Positions 1-8,348 of a DNA stretch of 23,783 nucleotides are shown piece by piece. Both the position numbers and the translations under genes were made by a program. Below the pieces are notes generated by a model. It made no database searches and was not told the origin of the DNA. It saw only the letters and a list, made by a program, of their open reading frames with translations. Origin of the DNA: CAZEAC01 sp964510065 (GTDB lineage: Bacteria > Bdellovibrionota_C > UBA2361 > CAIXSY01); contig CAZEAC010000070.1 of the NCBI GenBank assembly GCA_964510065.1, positions 1 through 23,783 of the forward strand, written 5' to 3'. Position 1 is the first letter of the stretch. Each line of letters starts with the position of its first letter.

Positions 1-27
1 ATTCAGGCTTGACTTTAAACACAGCCG

Positions 28-114
28 CTCTGTGGTTTATTTTGCTTTCAAAAAACCACAGAGGCACGAAGAGCACAGAGATGAGAAGAGTCAGACAACT
101 TCGTTTACAGTGTA
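28..114 (-). repeat. Dispersed MITE-like palindromic repeat, copy 1 (partial)
   Basis: An inner inverted repeat (arms 28-38 and 53-63, CTCTGTGGTTT / AAACCACAGAG) surrounds an AT-rich loop and is followed by a spacer ending in TTCGTTTACAGTGTA (100-114). Read on the minus strand, this matches the left half of the complete copy at 20678-20823 with about two mismatches over some 85 bases, so the two copies separated recently. The expected opposite terminus is not recognisable in 1-27, so this copy is truncated or diverged on that side. It lies just upstream of gspK, where gspJ would normally end. Frames 2 and 3 stay open through it, so an upstream gene could read into it. Confidence 0.8.
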
Positions 115-177
115 TAAGCCCGCGCCATGAGCTTGCGCTCCCTTGTGAGAAGCTTCAAAACAGGCGAAAATTAAGCG

Positions 178-1215
178 GTGAAATTTCGCCTACATCTTGC
201 AAAAAAAGATCGAGGGGTAGCACTCGTGCTCGTGCTTTTCGTTATCACGTTAGCGAGCATCCTCGTCGTAAACCTTACTTTCTCTACTAGCCTCACCGCA
301 CGCACGAGCGCCCAAATTCAACGCTCTAGCAAAGCTGAATTTTTGCTAAAATCTGCGCTCAATATGGCGCGGGTTTTGCTTAAGGAAGATAAGACCCAGG
401 AGGATTCAATCAAAGATACCTGGGGTATGTTTTCAAGCGGCATGGCCGTTCCTCCGGAACTTCTTGAAATTAACGAGCCGAATATCTCGCTTGAACTCGA
501 AATACGCCCAGAAGAGTCAAAGATACCGCTTGCGGCGTTGGTGCCGCCGGGTGCCACAATGCCGGACCAGAATTGGCAGCAAACCTTGACACTGCTCTTT
601 CAGAAATTGGGCTTTGACTCTGACGAAGAGGAAGATCAAACCGGTTATTTTCCTGGGCGTCGATTTTCCTCAGAAGAGCTAGTCGCAGTTCTTATCGACT
701 ATATGGACCCCGATAAGAGCTCTTTTCAGCCGGGAGGGATTGAGGCTGAACTGCCCGACGACCTTTTTCCGAATGCGCAAGTAAAGCGGGTAGGCGAACT
801 TGCCGGTATTCCTGGATTCACCGCGGAGCGAGTCAGAAAGCTGACCCCTTTTATCTCCGCAGTAAGCGATCTTGGCGGGAATATAAACCGTGTTAATATC
901 AACGTTGCCTCACCAACCGTACTGGGATCGCTTCATCCAAATTTGGATGAAAATATGGTTCAGCAGATCATTGCCTTTCGCAACGGTGATCAGGGGCCTT
1001 TCAAAGCGCAGAACTATGCCTCCGAGATGCTTAATATTCTCGGCGATCAGACCCTCTACAATCAGATTGCGCCGCGAATTTCCGAGCGCAGCCGCTGGTT
1101 TCAGGTCATCGCCAAGGCTTCTTATGGCGATACCTCGGTGTACTTTTTAAGGGCCTATTTATTACGAAATAGTAACAACGAGTTACCCGAAATCCAAAGC
1201 CTGGAACTTTTCTAA
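178..1215 (+). CDS. gspK: Type II secretion minor pseudopilin GspK
   Basis: 345 residues, close to the usual GspK length. GspK is the large minor pseudopilin that caps the periplasmic pseudopilus tip with GspI and GspJ. The N-terminus is a type III (prepilin) signal: basic residues, then Arg12-Gly13 followed by a hydrophobic helix (about 14-36). Cleavage after Gly13 would leave Leu at mature position 5 instead of the usual Glu, which is characteristic of GspK. The C-terminal half has the RVNINVAS segment (238-245) and the following helical region to about 270, typical of the GspK SAM-like domain. The start is GTG at 178 with only a poor ribosome site. The next gene is rpmB rather than gspL, so gspK appears to end its operon or to be separated from the other gsp genes. 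A 12-base palindrome (CTAATCGATTAG, 1212-1223) covers the stop codon. Confidence 0.88.
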   Translation: MKFRLHLAKKDRGVALVLVLFVITLASILVVNLTFSTSLTARTSAQIQRSSKAEFLLKSALNMARVLLKEDKTQEDSIKDTWGMFSSGMAVPPELLEINEPNISLELEIRPEESKIPLAALVPPGATMPDQNWQQTLTLLFQKLGFDSDEEEDQTGYFPGRRFSSEELVAVLIDYMDPDKSSFQPGGIEAELPDDLFPNAQVKRVGELAGIPGFTAERVRKLTPFISAVSDLGGNINRVNINVASPTVLGSLHPNLDENMVQQIIAFRNGDQGPFKAQNYASEMLNILGDQTLYNQIAPRISERSRWFQVIAKASYGDTSVYFLRAYLLRNSNNELPEIQSLELF

Positions 1216-1271
1216 TCGATTAGCCCTGCGCAGCTTGCCTTTTTCGCTAAAATAGTTAATAGTCTCGGCTC

Positions 1272-1277
1272 TATAAA
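1272..1277 (+). promoter_or_regulatory. Possible -10 box for rpmB
   Basis: TATAAA lies 13 bases before the rpmB start and is followed by a GAGG ribosome site (1281-1284). No convincing -35 lies 16-18 bases upstream. An alternative pair is TTGCCT (1235-1240) with TAATAG (1257-1262). Confidence 0.3.
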
Positions 1278-1290
1278 CTAGAGGATTGTT

Positions 1291-1536
1291 ATGTCACGGC
1301 GCTGTAGAATATCAGGCAAGAGAGTGGTCAGCGGCCACAATGTAAGCCATGCAAATAATAAAACTAAGCGCGTATTTCGTCCTAATCTCCAGAGAAAGAA
1401 GATCTTTATCCCCGAGCTCGGGAAGAGCCTCAAATTGCGCGTTTCTACAAGCATTTTGAAGACAATTGATAAGCTTGGCGTAAGCGCGACACTTCGAAAG
1501 TACGGGATTACCCTGGCCGAGCTTCAGGCAAAATAG
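1291..1536 (+). CDS. rpmB: 50S ribosomal protein L28
   Basis: 81 residues, matching the short bacterial L28 family (about 78). This large-subunit protein binds 23S rRNA near the exit-site region. The N-terminal SRRCRISGKR stretch, the SHANNKTKRVFRPNLQ block (about residues 19-34) and the C-terminal ISTIL-like/lysine-rich part are family hallmarks. The start is ATG with GAGG seven bases before it. The gene is usually next to rpmG, but here it sits alone between gspK and a convergent signalling operon and has its own terminator-like hairpin downstream. Confidence 0.95.
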   Translation: MSRRCRISGKRVVSGHNVSHANNKTKRVFRPNLQRKKIFIPELGKSLKLRVSTSILKTIDKLGVSATLRKYGITLAELQAK

Positions 1537-1540
1537 CCTG

Positions 1541-1568
1541 TGCAGCTTGGACGCTGCAAAAATTTTTT
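1541..1568 (+). terminator. Rho-independent-type terminator after rpmB
   Basis: A TGCAGC/GCTGCA stem (1541-1546 with 1553-1558, loop of 6) is followed by AAAA and a run of six T (1563-1568), four bases after the rpmB stop. Confidence 0.6.
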
Positions 1569-1586
1569 GGCCCTGCGAAAATTGTT

Positions 1587-1922
1587 TTAGTGAAAATCGC
1601 CCTTTCTTTCGGCATTGAGCTTTTCTGCGCTTAGCCGAACGGCATTGACCGACTCGAGTATTGGTTCGCCTGTATCGCGCGAGTCTTTTTCCACGGCGAG
1701 ACGAAGCCCAGCAGGGTTTAGAACCCCCAAGCGTTGCGTCGCCGGAACGAATATCTCACCACAGCCCTTACACTGTACCACGACGATGATTCCCTCCAGG
1801 GTTACCTTGGTCAGCTCCGTCGAGAAGTAGTGGTCATCGGCTCCTGACACTTTGCATCCGGGACAGGTAATTTCATCGATGAATGTTTCAGCGAGGCCTT
1901 TAAGTCTAAATTTGAGCGCCAT
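1587..1922 (-). CDS. Zinc-ribbon protein of unknown function
   Basis: 111 residues. Two CxxC pairs, Cys20-Pro-Gly-Cys23 and Cys51-Lys-Gly-Cys54, separated by a beta-rich segment make a likely zinc ribbon; the C-terminal third is helical and charged. I do not recognise the family. It starts four bases after the stop of the receiver/ATPase gene and is the last gene of a three-gene operon with a STAS protein, so it probably takes part in the same signalling pathway, perhaps as an adaptor or nucleic-acid-binding output. That role is inferred from position only. It converges on rpmB with about 50 bases between the stops. Confidence 0.6.
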   Translation of the reverse strand: MALKFRLKGLAETFIDEITCPGCKVSGADDHYFSTELTKVTLEGIIVVVQCKGCGEIFVPATQRLGVLNPAGLRLAVEKDSRDTGEPILESVNAVRLSAEKLNAERKGDFH

Positions 1923-1926
1923 ACTG

Positions 1927-2844
1927 TTACTTTAGTTCCTTTACCAGAGTAATCTGAGAACCGTTTTTACCAAAGCGTACCCGATCCATCGTTCCGAACA
2001 TGATAGCCATGCCGCGACCATATGATTTCATTGCATGCTCAGGCTTCTGAGTATCACCGACCAACAGACCACCCGGAAAACCAGGCCCCTCGTCGCTAAT
2101 ACTCACGGTAAGGTCGCGCGGAGTGCGCTGGTACTCGAGACGTACCATTCGATTGCCGTACTGCGGATCTTGAAGCCTCTCACGTTTTCGTTTAGTGAAT
2201 GCGTCCTCGCCATTCGGATCAATTTCGTCTCGCCATTTCGAATCGAGCTCCAAACAGCCGTGGTCAAGCGCATTTGCCAATGCCTCTTGAAATGCAAGCT
2301 CTAGGCGCAAGATCGGATAGCGCTCCAATGAAAGTTCACTTGTCAATTTCTCAATAAGTGATTGCCGAGTCGCTTCCCTGGCGAGGTCACGCGCCGGAAT
2401 TTCCATTACAAAGGAATCTTGCACAATAAATGGCAAAACCTCCGAACCCGGTCCTTCCTTCTTCTTCGATTCAGTAAGTACTCGCTCGATCGAGCTTCGA
2501 AGCATCTGAAAATCAATCGGCTTCAACAAAATGTCGTCGGCTCCCTTTCGTACCGCTTCGATAATGTCCTCCGTATTTCCAGTGCCTGTCACCACAATTA
2601 TCGCTTGAGTAGGACGAAAGCGACGAAGCGTCTCCAAGACTTCGAAGCCATGCATTCCCGGCATCATCAGATCAGTGAGCACGACATCATAGGTGCGCTT
2701 GGACGCGAGCTCGACGCACTTCTTTCCGTCGCCGACCAGATCAAAATGCCAACCGACACGCGAGAAATAACTCCCGTAGACGTTCCGCGCGACGTCATCG
2801 TCATCAGCGAGTAAGACTGAGGGCTGCATGTCAGATGTGGCCAT
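1927..2844 (-). CDS. Response regulator fused to RsbW-like (HATPase_c) domain
   Basis: 305 residues in two domains. Residues about 9-125 are a receiver with the acidic cluster Asp15-Asp18, phosphoacceptor Asp58 (in TDLMMPG), Thr86 and Lys108. Residues about 145-300 form a GHKL ATPase of the anti-sigma kinase type, with N-box EALANALDHG (187-196, Asn191), G1 box DEGPGF (251-256) and G2 box SYGRGM (274-279). In partner-switching systems such kinases phosphorylate a STAS antagonist. Here the receiver presumably gates the ATPase according to an unseen sensor kinase. The STAS gene lies 24 bases upstream in the same operon and is the obvious partner. No sigma factor is adjacent, so the final target is unknown. 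Confidence 0.85.
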   Translation of the reverse strand: MATSDMQPSVLLADDDDVARNVYGSYFSRVGWHFDLVGDGKKCVELASKRTYDVVLTDLMMPGMHGFEVLETLRRFRPTQAIIVVTGTGNTEDIIEAVRKGADDILLKPIDFQMLRSSIERVLTESKKKEGPGSEVLPFIVQDSFVMEIPARDLAREATRQSLIEKLTSELSLERYPILRLELAFQEALANALDHGCLELDSKWRDEIDPNGEDAFTKRKRERLQDPQYGNRMVRLEYQRTPRDLTVSISDEGPGFPGGLLVGDTQKPEHAMKSYGRGMAIMFGTMDRVRFGKNGSQITLVKELK

Positions 2845-2868
2845 ACATTCTCATGTAGGCCGCCAATG

Positions 2869-3177
2869 CTACTGTTCAGTGGGAAGGATTCTATCGAGCA
2901 TCAAGAGCTCGAAAGTCTCTTTCACGAACCCATTGAGCGGCTTTACCATTAGCACACCGTTCTCGGCTTTGAGGCGCTTGTAACACATCAGCACCTTGCC
3001 AATACCGTAACTGTTTATGATCTGTACTGAGTTTAAGTCGAGCACGATAGTGCGCTTACCCTGGTCGTAGACCTGATTAAATGCCTTACGCAATGCCTCG
3101 CCAGACTGTTCTGAATCGAGATCCGCGGTGACTTTGATGTAAGCCTTGTCGCCAACGATTTCTGTCTGAAAATCCAT
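2869..3177 (-). CDS. STAS-domain protein (anti-anti-sigma type)
   Basis: 102 residues, a single STAS domain of typical length. The signature region VLDLNSVQIINSYGIG (45-60) holds Ser56, at the position of the serine phosphorylated by the cognate kinase in RsbV/SpoIIAA-type proteins; the following residue is Tyr instead of Ser/Thr. Its ATG is preceded by GGGGAG (3183-3188), a strong ribosome site. It is the first gene of an operon with the receiver/ATPase protein that most likely acts on it. The signal is family-level; no specific gene symbol is justified. Confidence 0.85.
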   Translation of the reverse strand: MDFQTEIVGDKAYIKVTADLDSEQSGEALRKAFNQVYDQGKRTIVLDLNSVQIINSYGIGKVLMCYKRLKAENGVLMVKPLNGFVKETFELLMLDRILPTEQ

Positions 3178-3498
3178 AGTAGCTCCCCAATTACTGTAAA
3201 TTCACTGCACGATGAGACGCAGCGTTCAAAGCATTCGATGAATGCCACTCTCGTATAGGAGCTATCGGTCCATATTGAAGGAAACTAAATGAATTTGAAG
3301 CCTGACCTACATCAGAAGACTTCCGCCTCTTTAGCCTAATTTATTGAAATCATTACGCCGATTTACTATTTCACACAAACACCGGTATAGCGATTTTTGG
3401 GTATTTCTGTACCTGTGACGAGACGCTTATGCTACAGCTTGAAAATGTCGATTGTTGGCAACAACAGATCAAATTTATAATTGGATGTAAGTGTACGC
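3178..3498. other. Divergent intergenic region (321 bases)
   Basis: This region separates the minus-strand STAS operon from the plus-strand HDOD gene and should hold promoters for both. On the plus strand a good -10 is seen at 3476-3481. No clear promoter for the minus operon was found, and no open frame or strong hairpin stands out. Confidence 0.5.
3453..3481 (+). promoter_or_regulatory. Promoter of the HDOD gene
   Basis: A perfect TATAAT (3476-3481) has TTGTTG 17 bases upstream (3453-3458), or TTGGCA (3455-3460) at 15. Transcription would start near 3488, downstream of an upstream in-frame TTG at 3481. This favours ATG 3499 as the true start, with a leader of about ten bases. Confidence 0.5.
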
Positions 3499-4410
3499 AT
3501 GAATAATGAAGGGGCACCATCGGAGTTCGAAGGTAGGTTATCGCCTGGAAGGGATTGGCGCGAAATCGTGGCATGGGTTGGCGATCTCCCGCCAATGCCG
3601 CATGTAGCCTCACGGGCTATTAGTATGATTGAGAATCCCGACACCACCGCGCAAGAGATGACCGAGCTTCTGCAAAGTGATACTGCTCTCGCTGCGCGCG
3701 TACTCAAGATTGCTAACTCTGCGATGTTTTCTAGGCAACGCGAGATTACGACCCTCAGCCAAGCAATCATGGTGATTGGATTTAAGGCGCTCAAGGGTGT
3801 TATCGTTGCGGCCACTCTTCGACAGCTCAATAAAAATTTCGGTAAAATAGAAAAGCTCATATGGGAGCATTCTATGAGCGTCGCCGTGAGCTCGACAGTA
3901 ATCACCAAGCGCCTCAAGAAAAATTTTGTTGAAGAGATCTTTCTGCTAGGATTGCTGCATAGTCTTGGACAGATCGTGATCCTTTCACAGCCTGACACTG
4001 CTAAGGATTTTAAGCAGGTCTTGAAAATGATTGAGACTGAAGGCAAGACCTACGTCGATGCGGAAACAAAGATTCTTGGGTTCGCGCATCCGCTGATAGG
4101 AGCTTTGGTTGCCAAAAAATGGAATTTTTCTGCCGAGACTTGTCAGATTATTTTGCACTACGCCGACCCACTTGAAGGCGACAAGCCTGAAACTGACATG
4201 GATTGCAAAGTTGCAATTGTACAAATGGCAGACGCCATATCACATAGCGCGCAGATCGGCTCGCCGACTAAATATCCAAGCAGGCAAGAGGCGCTGGAGC
4301 GTGCTGCGCTCTATGCTGGTTTTGAGAAAGCAACTCTTAACGATACGCTTCAAGAGCTCGTCGACTCGACCAAAAAACAGTTCGAGTCGGAGAGTCACAT
4401 TTATTCTTAG
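3499..4410 (+). CDS. HDOD-domain signalling protein
   Basis: 303 residues from ATG 3499. An in-frame TTG at 3481 would add six residues but overlaps the -10 box. The HDOD domain spans about residues 22-225, beginning with the typical GDLPPMPHVASRAI segment, followed by a DTALAARVLKIANSAMF block (61-77) and a degenerate LLHSLG where true HD phosphohydrolases carry HD. HDOD proteins are non-catalytic relatives of HD-GYP phosphodiesterases found in bacterial signalling and motility control. There is no attached receiver or EAL domain. The divergent partner-switch operon suggests a shared pathway, but no direct link is visible. Confidence 0.85.
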   Translation: MNNEGAPSEFEGRLSPGRDWREIVAWVGDLPPMPHVASRAISMIENPDTTAQEMTELLQSDTALAARVLKIANSAMFSRQREITTLSQAIMVIGFKALKGVIVAATLRQLNKNFGKIEKLIWEHSMSVAVSSTVITKRLKKNFVEEIFLLGLLHSLGQIVILSQPDTAKDFKQVLKMIETEGKTYVDAETKILGFAHPLIGALVAKKWNFSAETCQIILHYADPLEGDKPETDMDCKVAIVQMADAISHSAQIGSPTKYPSRQEALERAALYAGFEKATLNDTLQELVDSTKKQFESESHIYS

Positions 4411-4476
4411 CTAGATTCTCCTTCAGGGAGAGTGCTAGAACTATTTCGATAGTCCAATTCACTATGGAGACATCGC

Positions 4477-6540
4477 ATGGCTGAAGATAAGTCGGTTGTA
4501 AAAGCAGTTGAAGCCCCTCCGCTTACCCCCTTAAAGCTACGCTCAAAACTTGCCGCAACACCAACGGCCGCACCAAAGTATTCGGTCAAAGTAAAAAATC
4601 GAACTGGCGCGGAGGTCGCGCTCGCTGATCCCGCGGCGGTGCGGGCACTCGTGGCGCTTATGGACGTACACGCGGTAAATGGCGGTGCCGCATGTCACTG
4701 GGGTGGCCCCTCTGCATTCGCGGAAATAATGGCGGCAATCCACGGGCAGATGTTCGCGGTCAAGGGACGTCCTTGGTACGATGCTTTTAACTTCGTCAAT
4801 GACGCCGGGCATACAGAAAACGGCATCTACGCACTTCGAGCACTTTATGGTTTCGATGGAATGAATTTTGAGAGCCTCAAGGGTTTTCGTGGAATAAGCA
4901 GCAAGCTTACCGGCCACGGAGAATCGCACCTTAACCCCGAAGGCGTGCTGCTAAGTAATGGGCCTCTTGGCTCAGCGCTTCCCCAGGCTCAAGGACTCGC
5001 GATCGGCGACGCGTATGCAAAGCGCGATCGAATCACCTTGTGCACTGTCTCAGACGGAGCATCGATGGAAGGCGAGGCCAAAGAGGCTTTTGCTGCGATC
5101 CCTGGACTTGCTGCAAAAGGCTTGGTCAATCCGTTCATACTCATTATCTCTGACAATGATACCAAGCTCTCGGGAAGGATTTCCAAAGACTCGTTCAGTA
5201 TGCAGCCGACCTTTGAATCGATGGCGTCATTGGGATGGAATGTAATTCGAGTTCAAGATGGGCATTCGCTTCAATCCGTATACTCAGCACTCGAAAGCGC
5301 GATAGAAAAAGCCAGTGCCGATCCAAAGAAGCCGGTGATGCTCTGGGTAAAGACCATCAAGGGGTATGGCGTCAAATCAACCGAAGAAAGTGCTTCCGGC
5401 GGCCACGGTTTTCCGCTTGCCAATGGAGAGAAAATCGTCGAGTTCGTTAATGAAATATACAAAGGCAAGCCGCCTGAGGAATTTGCCGAGTGGGCAAAAA
5501 GCTTAAGAAAGCTCTGGGAAGAGCAGGAAGCTTCGAAGAAGGCGAAAGCGGTCGCCGCCCCTGCCAAGGAAAGCGTCAAAAAAGACAAGGTGCAAAGTGG
5601 ATTGGCGAAGGGCGCGGTTCGTGCCGCAACTGATGGCCTCCCGGTATTTTCAGTGTCGTGTGACGTGCAGGGCTCAACCGGCATGAGCTTTTTCCAGAAA
5701 AGTTTCCCCGGACGTTTTATTGAAGTTGGCATCGCCGAGGCAAATATGGTTAGTGTCGGGGCCGGCTTTTCAAAGGCTGGATTTATTCCAGTGGTCGACA
5801 CATTCGGACAATTTGGAATTACTAAAGGCAATCTGCCCTTAACCATGGCGGCACTCTCGCAGGCGCCGGTCATTGCTGTGTTCTCACATATTGGATTCCA
5901 GGATGCTGCTGATGGAGCGTCGCATCAAGGCACGACCTATTTCGCGGCAACGTCAGCAATTCCGCACACCACCGTAATTGCCTGTTCCTGCGCAAATGAA
6001 GCAGAAAGCCTGATGTACCAGGCAATTCAGCGAATCGCCAAGGAGAAAGATCAGGGCAAGGATGGCGAAAGTGTCATCTTTTTCGTTGGTCGAGAGAACT
6101 ATCCAGTTTCGCTCGTGGAAAATGCGAAATACGAGTGGGGAAAAGCGCAGGTGCTCTCACAGGGCGACGCGGTTTGTCTTGTTGGAAGCGGGCCGCTTGT
6201 AGAGAAGGTAATTCAAGCCGGCGCGATGCTGAAGAGCCAAGGCATCAACGCGACGGTAATCAACAATAGCTTTATTAACAAGCCGGATATCAAGACAATC
6301 GGCACGCTGCTTGAGAAGTGTGCTGGGCGCCTTGTCACTATCGAAGATCACCAGGTTGTAGGAGGCATGGGCTCACTCCTTTCGCACGCGCTTTCCCGAG
6401 CTGGCTACTCCTTGAAGTTAAAGAGCTTAGGAATCGAGGGAGAGTTCGGGCAATCAGCCTACCTTGCTGAGGAGCTCTATAAGAAACACGGGTTAACCGC
6501 TGAGCGAATTGTCGAGTCAGCCCGCGAACTATTAAGCTAG
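4477..6540 (+). CDS. tkt: Transketolase (thiamine-diphosphate enzyme)
   Basis: 687 residues. Transketolase transfers two-carbon ketol units in the pentose phosphate pathway. A divergent N-terminal extension (1-50) precedes the ThDP/Mg-binding domain, where SDGASMEGE (192-200) and SDND (225-228) replace the usual GDG...N motif. A Lys/Ala-rich linker (about 345-375) leads to the pyrimidine-binding domain, with the catalytic glutamate in GIAEANM (Glu421) and the GASHQ loop. The C-terminal transketolase domain follows (about 555-687). The motifs and the linker resemble the two-subunit transketolases of archaea and some bacteria joined into one chain. The ATG has GGAG seven bases upstream. A related ThDP enzyme such as DXS is less likely because typical DXS motifs are absent. 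Confidence 0.85.
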   Translation: MAEDKSVVKAVEAPPLTPLKLRSKLAATPTAAPKYSVKVKNRTGAEVALADPAAVRALVALMDVHAVNGGAACHWGGPSAFAEIMAAIHGQMFAVKGRPWYDAFNFVNDAGHTENGIYALRALYGFDGMNFESLKGFRGISSKLTGHGESHLNPEGVLLSNGPLGSALPQAQGLAIGDAYAKRDRITLCTVSDGASMEGEAKEAFAAIPGLAAKGLVNPFILIISDNDTKLSGRISKDSFSMQPTFESMASLGWNVIRVQDGHSLQSVYSALESAIEKASADPKKPVMLWVKTIKGYGVKSTEESASGGHGFPLANGEKIVEFVNEIYKGKPPEEFAEWAKSLRKLWEEQEASKKAKAVAAPAKESVKKDKVQSGLAKGAVRAATDGLPVFSVSCDVQGSTGMSFFQKSFPGRFIEVGIAEANMVSVGAGFSKAGFIPVVDTFGQFGITKGNLPLTMAALSQAPVIAVFSHIGFQDAADGASHQGTTYFAATSAIPHTTVIACSCANEAESLMYQAIQRIAKEKDQGKDGESVIFFVGRENYPVSLVENAKYEWGKAQVLSQGDAVCLVGSGPLVEKVIQAGAMLKSQGINATVINNSFINKPDIKTIGTLLEKCAGRLVTIEDHQVVGGMGSLLSHALSRAGYSLKLKSLGIEGEFGQSAYLAEELYKKHGLTAERIVESARELLS

Positions 6541-6591
6541 TTGCAAAAAGTCCGCCTTATGTCGCCTTATTTCGTTCGGCGCCTTTAAACT

Positions 6592-8259
6592 ATGGCATCA
6601 GCGTTCGAGCCAAAACTGCTGTACATACTCCGCAAAGAATATTCGTGGCGAACGTTTCGCGCAGATGTTCTCGCCGGTATCATTGTTGCGATCGTGGCCT
6701 TGCCACTTGCGATCGCTTTCGCAATCGCCTCTGGAGTCAAGCCGGAACAGGGCCTTTACACTGCCGTAATCGCCGGATTCTTCGTCGCCATGTTGGGTGG
6801 AAGTAGAGTACAGGTAAGCGGGCCGACTGGCGCATTTGTTGTGATTGTGTACGGGATCGTCCAAGAATTCGGATACGAGGGCCTCGCATTGGCTACTGTA
6901 ATGGCCGGTTTGATGCTTATCGCTATGGGACTTGCTGGGATGGGAATGCTTTTGCGTTTCATTCCCTACCCACTTACCGTCGGCTTTACGAGCGGCATCG
7001 CGGTAATAATTCTCACTTCGCAGATCGCCGACTTTTTCGGTCTCAGAATTGGCGCGCTCCCCGCCGACTTCGTCAAGAAGTGGGCTGTCCTTATCGACAA
7101 TTTCCACTCCATCGATCTCTACGCCTGTCTCATCGGCGCCAGTTCGCTTTTTATCCTTTTTGCGTGGCCTAAACTCTTTCCGCGCCTCCCTGGTTCACTT
7201 GTGGCTATTATAGCCAGCACTCTTGCCGCGCACTACGTTGGGCTCCCAATAGAAACTATAGGAAGCCGTTTTGGTGCAGTTCCTCAAACGCTCCCTGCAC
7301 CACATCTGCTGACGGTAAACTGGGAGCTTCTACAAAAGCTCTTTCCCGCCGCAGTGACAATCTCGTTTCTTGGCGCAATTGAGTCTCTACTGTCGGCAAC
7401 AGTCGCAGACGGAATGATCGGCACCAGACATCGATCAAACGTTGAGCTGGTCGCTCAAGGAATTGGAAATATTCTATCGCCCATTTTTGGCGGCATTCCC
7501 GCGACAGGAGCGATCGCCCGTACCGCTGCCAATATAAAGTTTGGCGGTACTACGCCAGTGTCGGCGATGGTGCATGCGCTCACTCTATTGGCGATAATGT
7601 TTTTCTTCGGCTCCTACGCAGCGCTCATTCCTATGCCCACGCTCGCCGCAATACTGATCTTTGTAGCGTATAATATGTCGGAGTGGCGGACCTTCGCTCA
7701 GATGTTCCGCGCACCACGAGGAGATGTCCTCATATTACTGATTACCTTCTTCCTCACCGTCTTCGTTGATCTCACCGTGGCGATTAAAGTTGGGGTAATC
7801 CTCGCGGCGTTTCTATTTGTTCGAAAGATGGAGACAGTGACTGAGATCGACCATGTCACGCTCAAACTGCATGAAAGTGAAGAATATGCCGAAACAGGGA
7901 CTGCGCAGGCACGAGAAGTGCCTGCAGGCGTTGAGATTTTCGAAATTTTCGGTCCGCTTTTTTTTGGCGTAATTGAGCGCTTTCAGGCCGCGATGAAGCG
8001 CGTTGAAAAGGCGCCTAAAGTACTGATCTTACGCATGAGGCACGTGTCGACAATAGATGCCTCTGGACTTCGCGCGCTGCACGATTTTCAGATAAAGGTC
8101 TCTAGACAGGGAAGCTTCTTGCTGCTTTCCGGGGTACGCCCTGTTGTGCGGGAAGCAATGAAAAAGAGCGGTCTTCTCGATCACTTCGGCGCACAAAATG
8201 TGCTTGAATCGATAGATAAGGCGCTACATCGCGCTCGAAAGCTCTTGAGCGAAGAGTAA
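6592..8259 (+). CDS. SulP-family anion transporter with STAS domain
   Basis: 555 residues, normal for SulP (SLC26-like) permeases of sulfate, bicarbonate or other anions. The N-terminal SulP signature PLAIAFAIASG...GLYTAVIAG is followed by many hydrophobic segments up to about residue 425, including the conserved IPATGAIARTAANI stretch. The cytoplasmic C-terminal STAS domain (about 440-545) has DASG at 489-492. The substrate cannot be read from sequence. The ATG lies 51 bases after the transketolase stop with no obvious ribosome site, so it may be co-transcribed with it or translated from a short leader. Confidence 0.9.
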   Translation: MASAFEPKLLYILRKEYSWRTFRADVLAGIIVAIVALPLAIAFAIASGVKPEQGLYTAVIAGFFVAMLGGSRVQVSGPTGAFVVIVYGIVQEFGYEGLALATVMAGLMLIAMGLAGMGMLLRFIPYPLTVGFTSGIAVIILTSQIADFFGLRIGALPADFVKKWAVLIDNFHSIDLYACLIGASSLFILFAWPKLFPRLPGSLVAIIASTLAAHYVGLPIETIGSRFGAVPQTLPAPHLLTVNWELLQKLFPAAVTISFLGAIESLLSATVADGMIGTRHRSNVELVAQGIGNILSPIFGGIPATGAIARTAANIKFGGTTPVSAMVHALTLLAIMFFFGSYAALIPMPTLAAILIFVAYNMSEWRTFAQMFRAPRGDVLILLITFFLTVFVDLTVAIKVGVILAAFLFVRKMETVTEIDHVTLKLHESEEYAETGTAQAREVPAGVEIFEIFGPLFFGVIERFQAAMKRVEKAPKVLILRMRHVSTIDASGLRALHDFQIKVSRQGSFLLLSGVRPVVREAMKKSGLLDHFGAQNVLESIDKALHRARKLLSEE

Positions 8260-8309
8260 CGTTGTCTACAGTACAAAGCTCATGTAGAATTCAAAAGAGC
8301 CTTTCAGAT

Positions 8310-8315
8310 TATACA
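8310..8315 (+). promoter_or_regulatory. Possible -10 box for the glutaredoxin-like gene
   Basis: TATACA lies 33 bases before the ATG at 8349, in the 89-base gap after the SulP gene. No good -35 is visible. A GAGGAG ribosome site directly precedes the start. Confidence 0.25.
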
Positions 8316-8348
8316 AAGTAGTTTTGATTCCTAAACGCTGAGGAGTTT

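Noticed and set aside
28..63. Central palindrome of the repeat family read as a transcription terminator
   Set aside because: The stems are AT/GT mixed, no consistent T-run follows, and the same sequence recurs with terminal inverted repeats, so a mobile repeat fits better.
9..290. Open frame of 93 codons across the first repeat and the gspK start
   Set aside because: It runs through the palindromic repeat and overlaps gspK in another frame; composition is arginine/cysteine-rich and resembles no protein.
2362..2814. 150-codon open frame opposite the receiver/ATPase gene
   Set aside because: Lies wholly antisense to a clear two-domain protein with intact motifs, so it is a shadow frame.
3432..4046. 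204-codon open frame opposite the HDOD gene
   Set aside because: Antisense to a recognisable HDOD domain; no domain features of its own.
4419..4434. Short inverted repeat TCTCC/GGAGA after the HDOD gene as a terminator
   Set aside because: Only five base pairs and no T-run downstream.
5271..5873. 200-codon open frame opposite the transketolase gene
   Set aside because: Antisense shadow of a conserved enzyme; Ser/Pro-rich composition is a by-product of codon use on the other strand.
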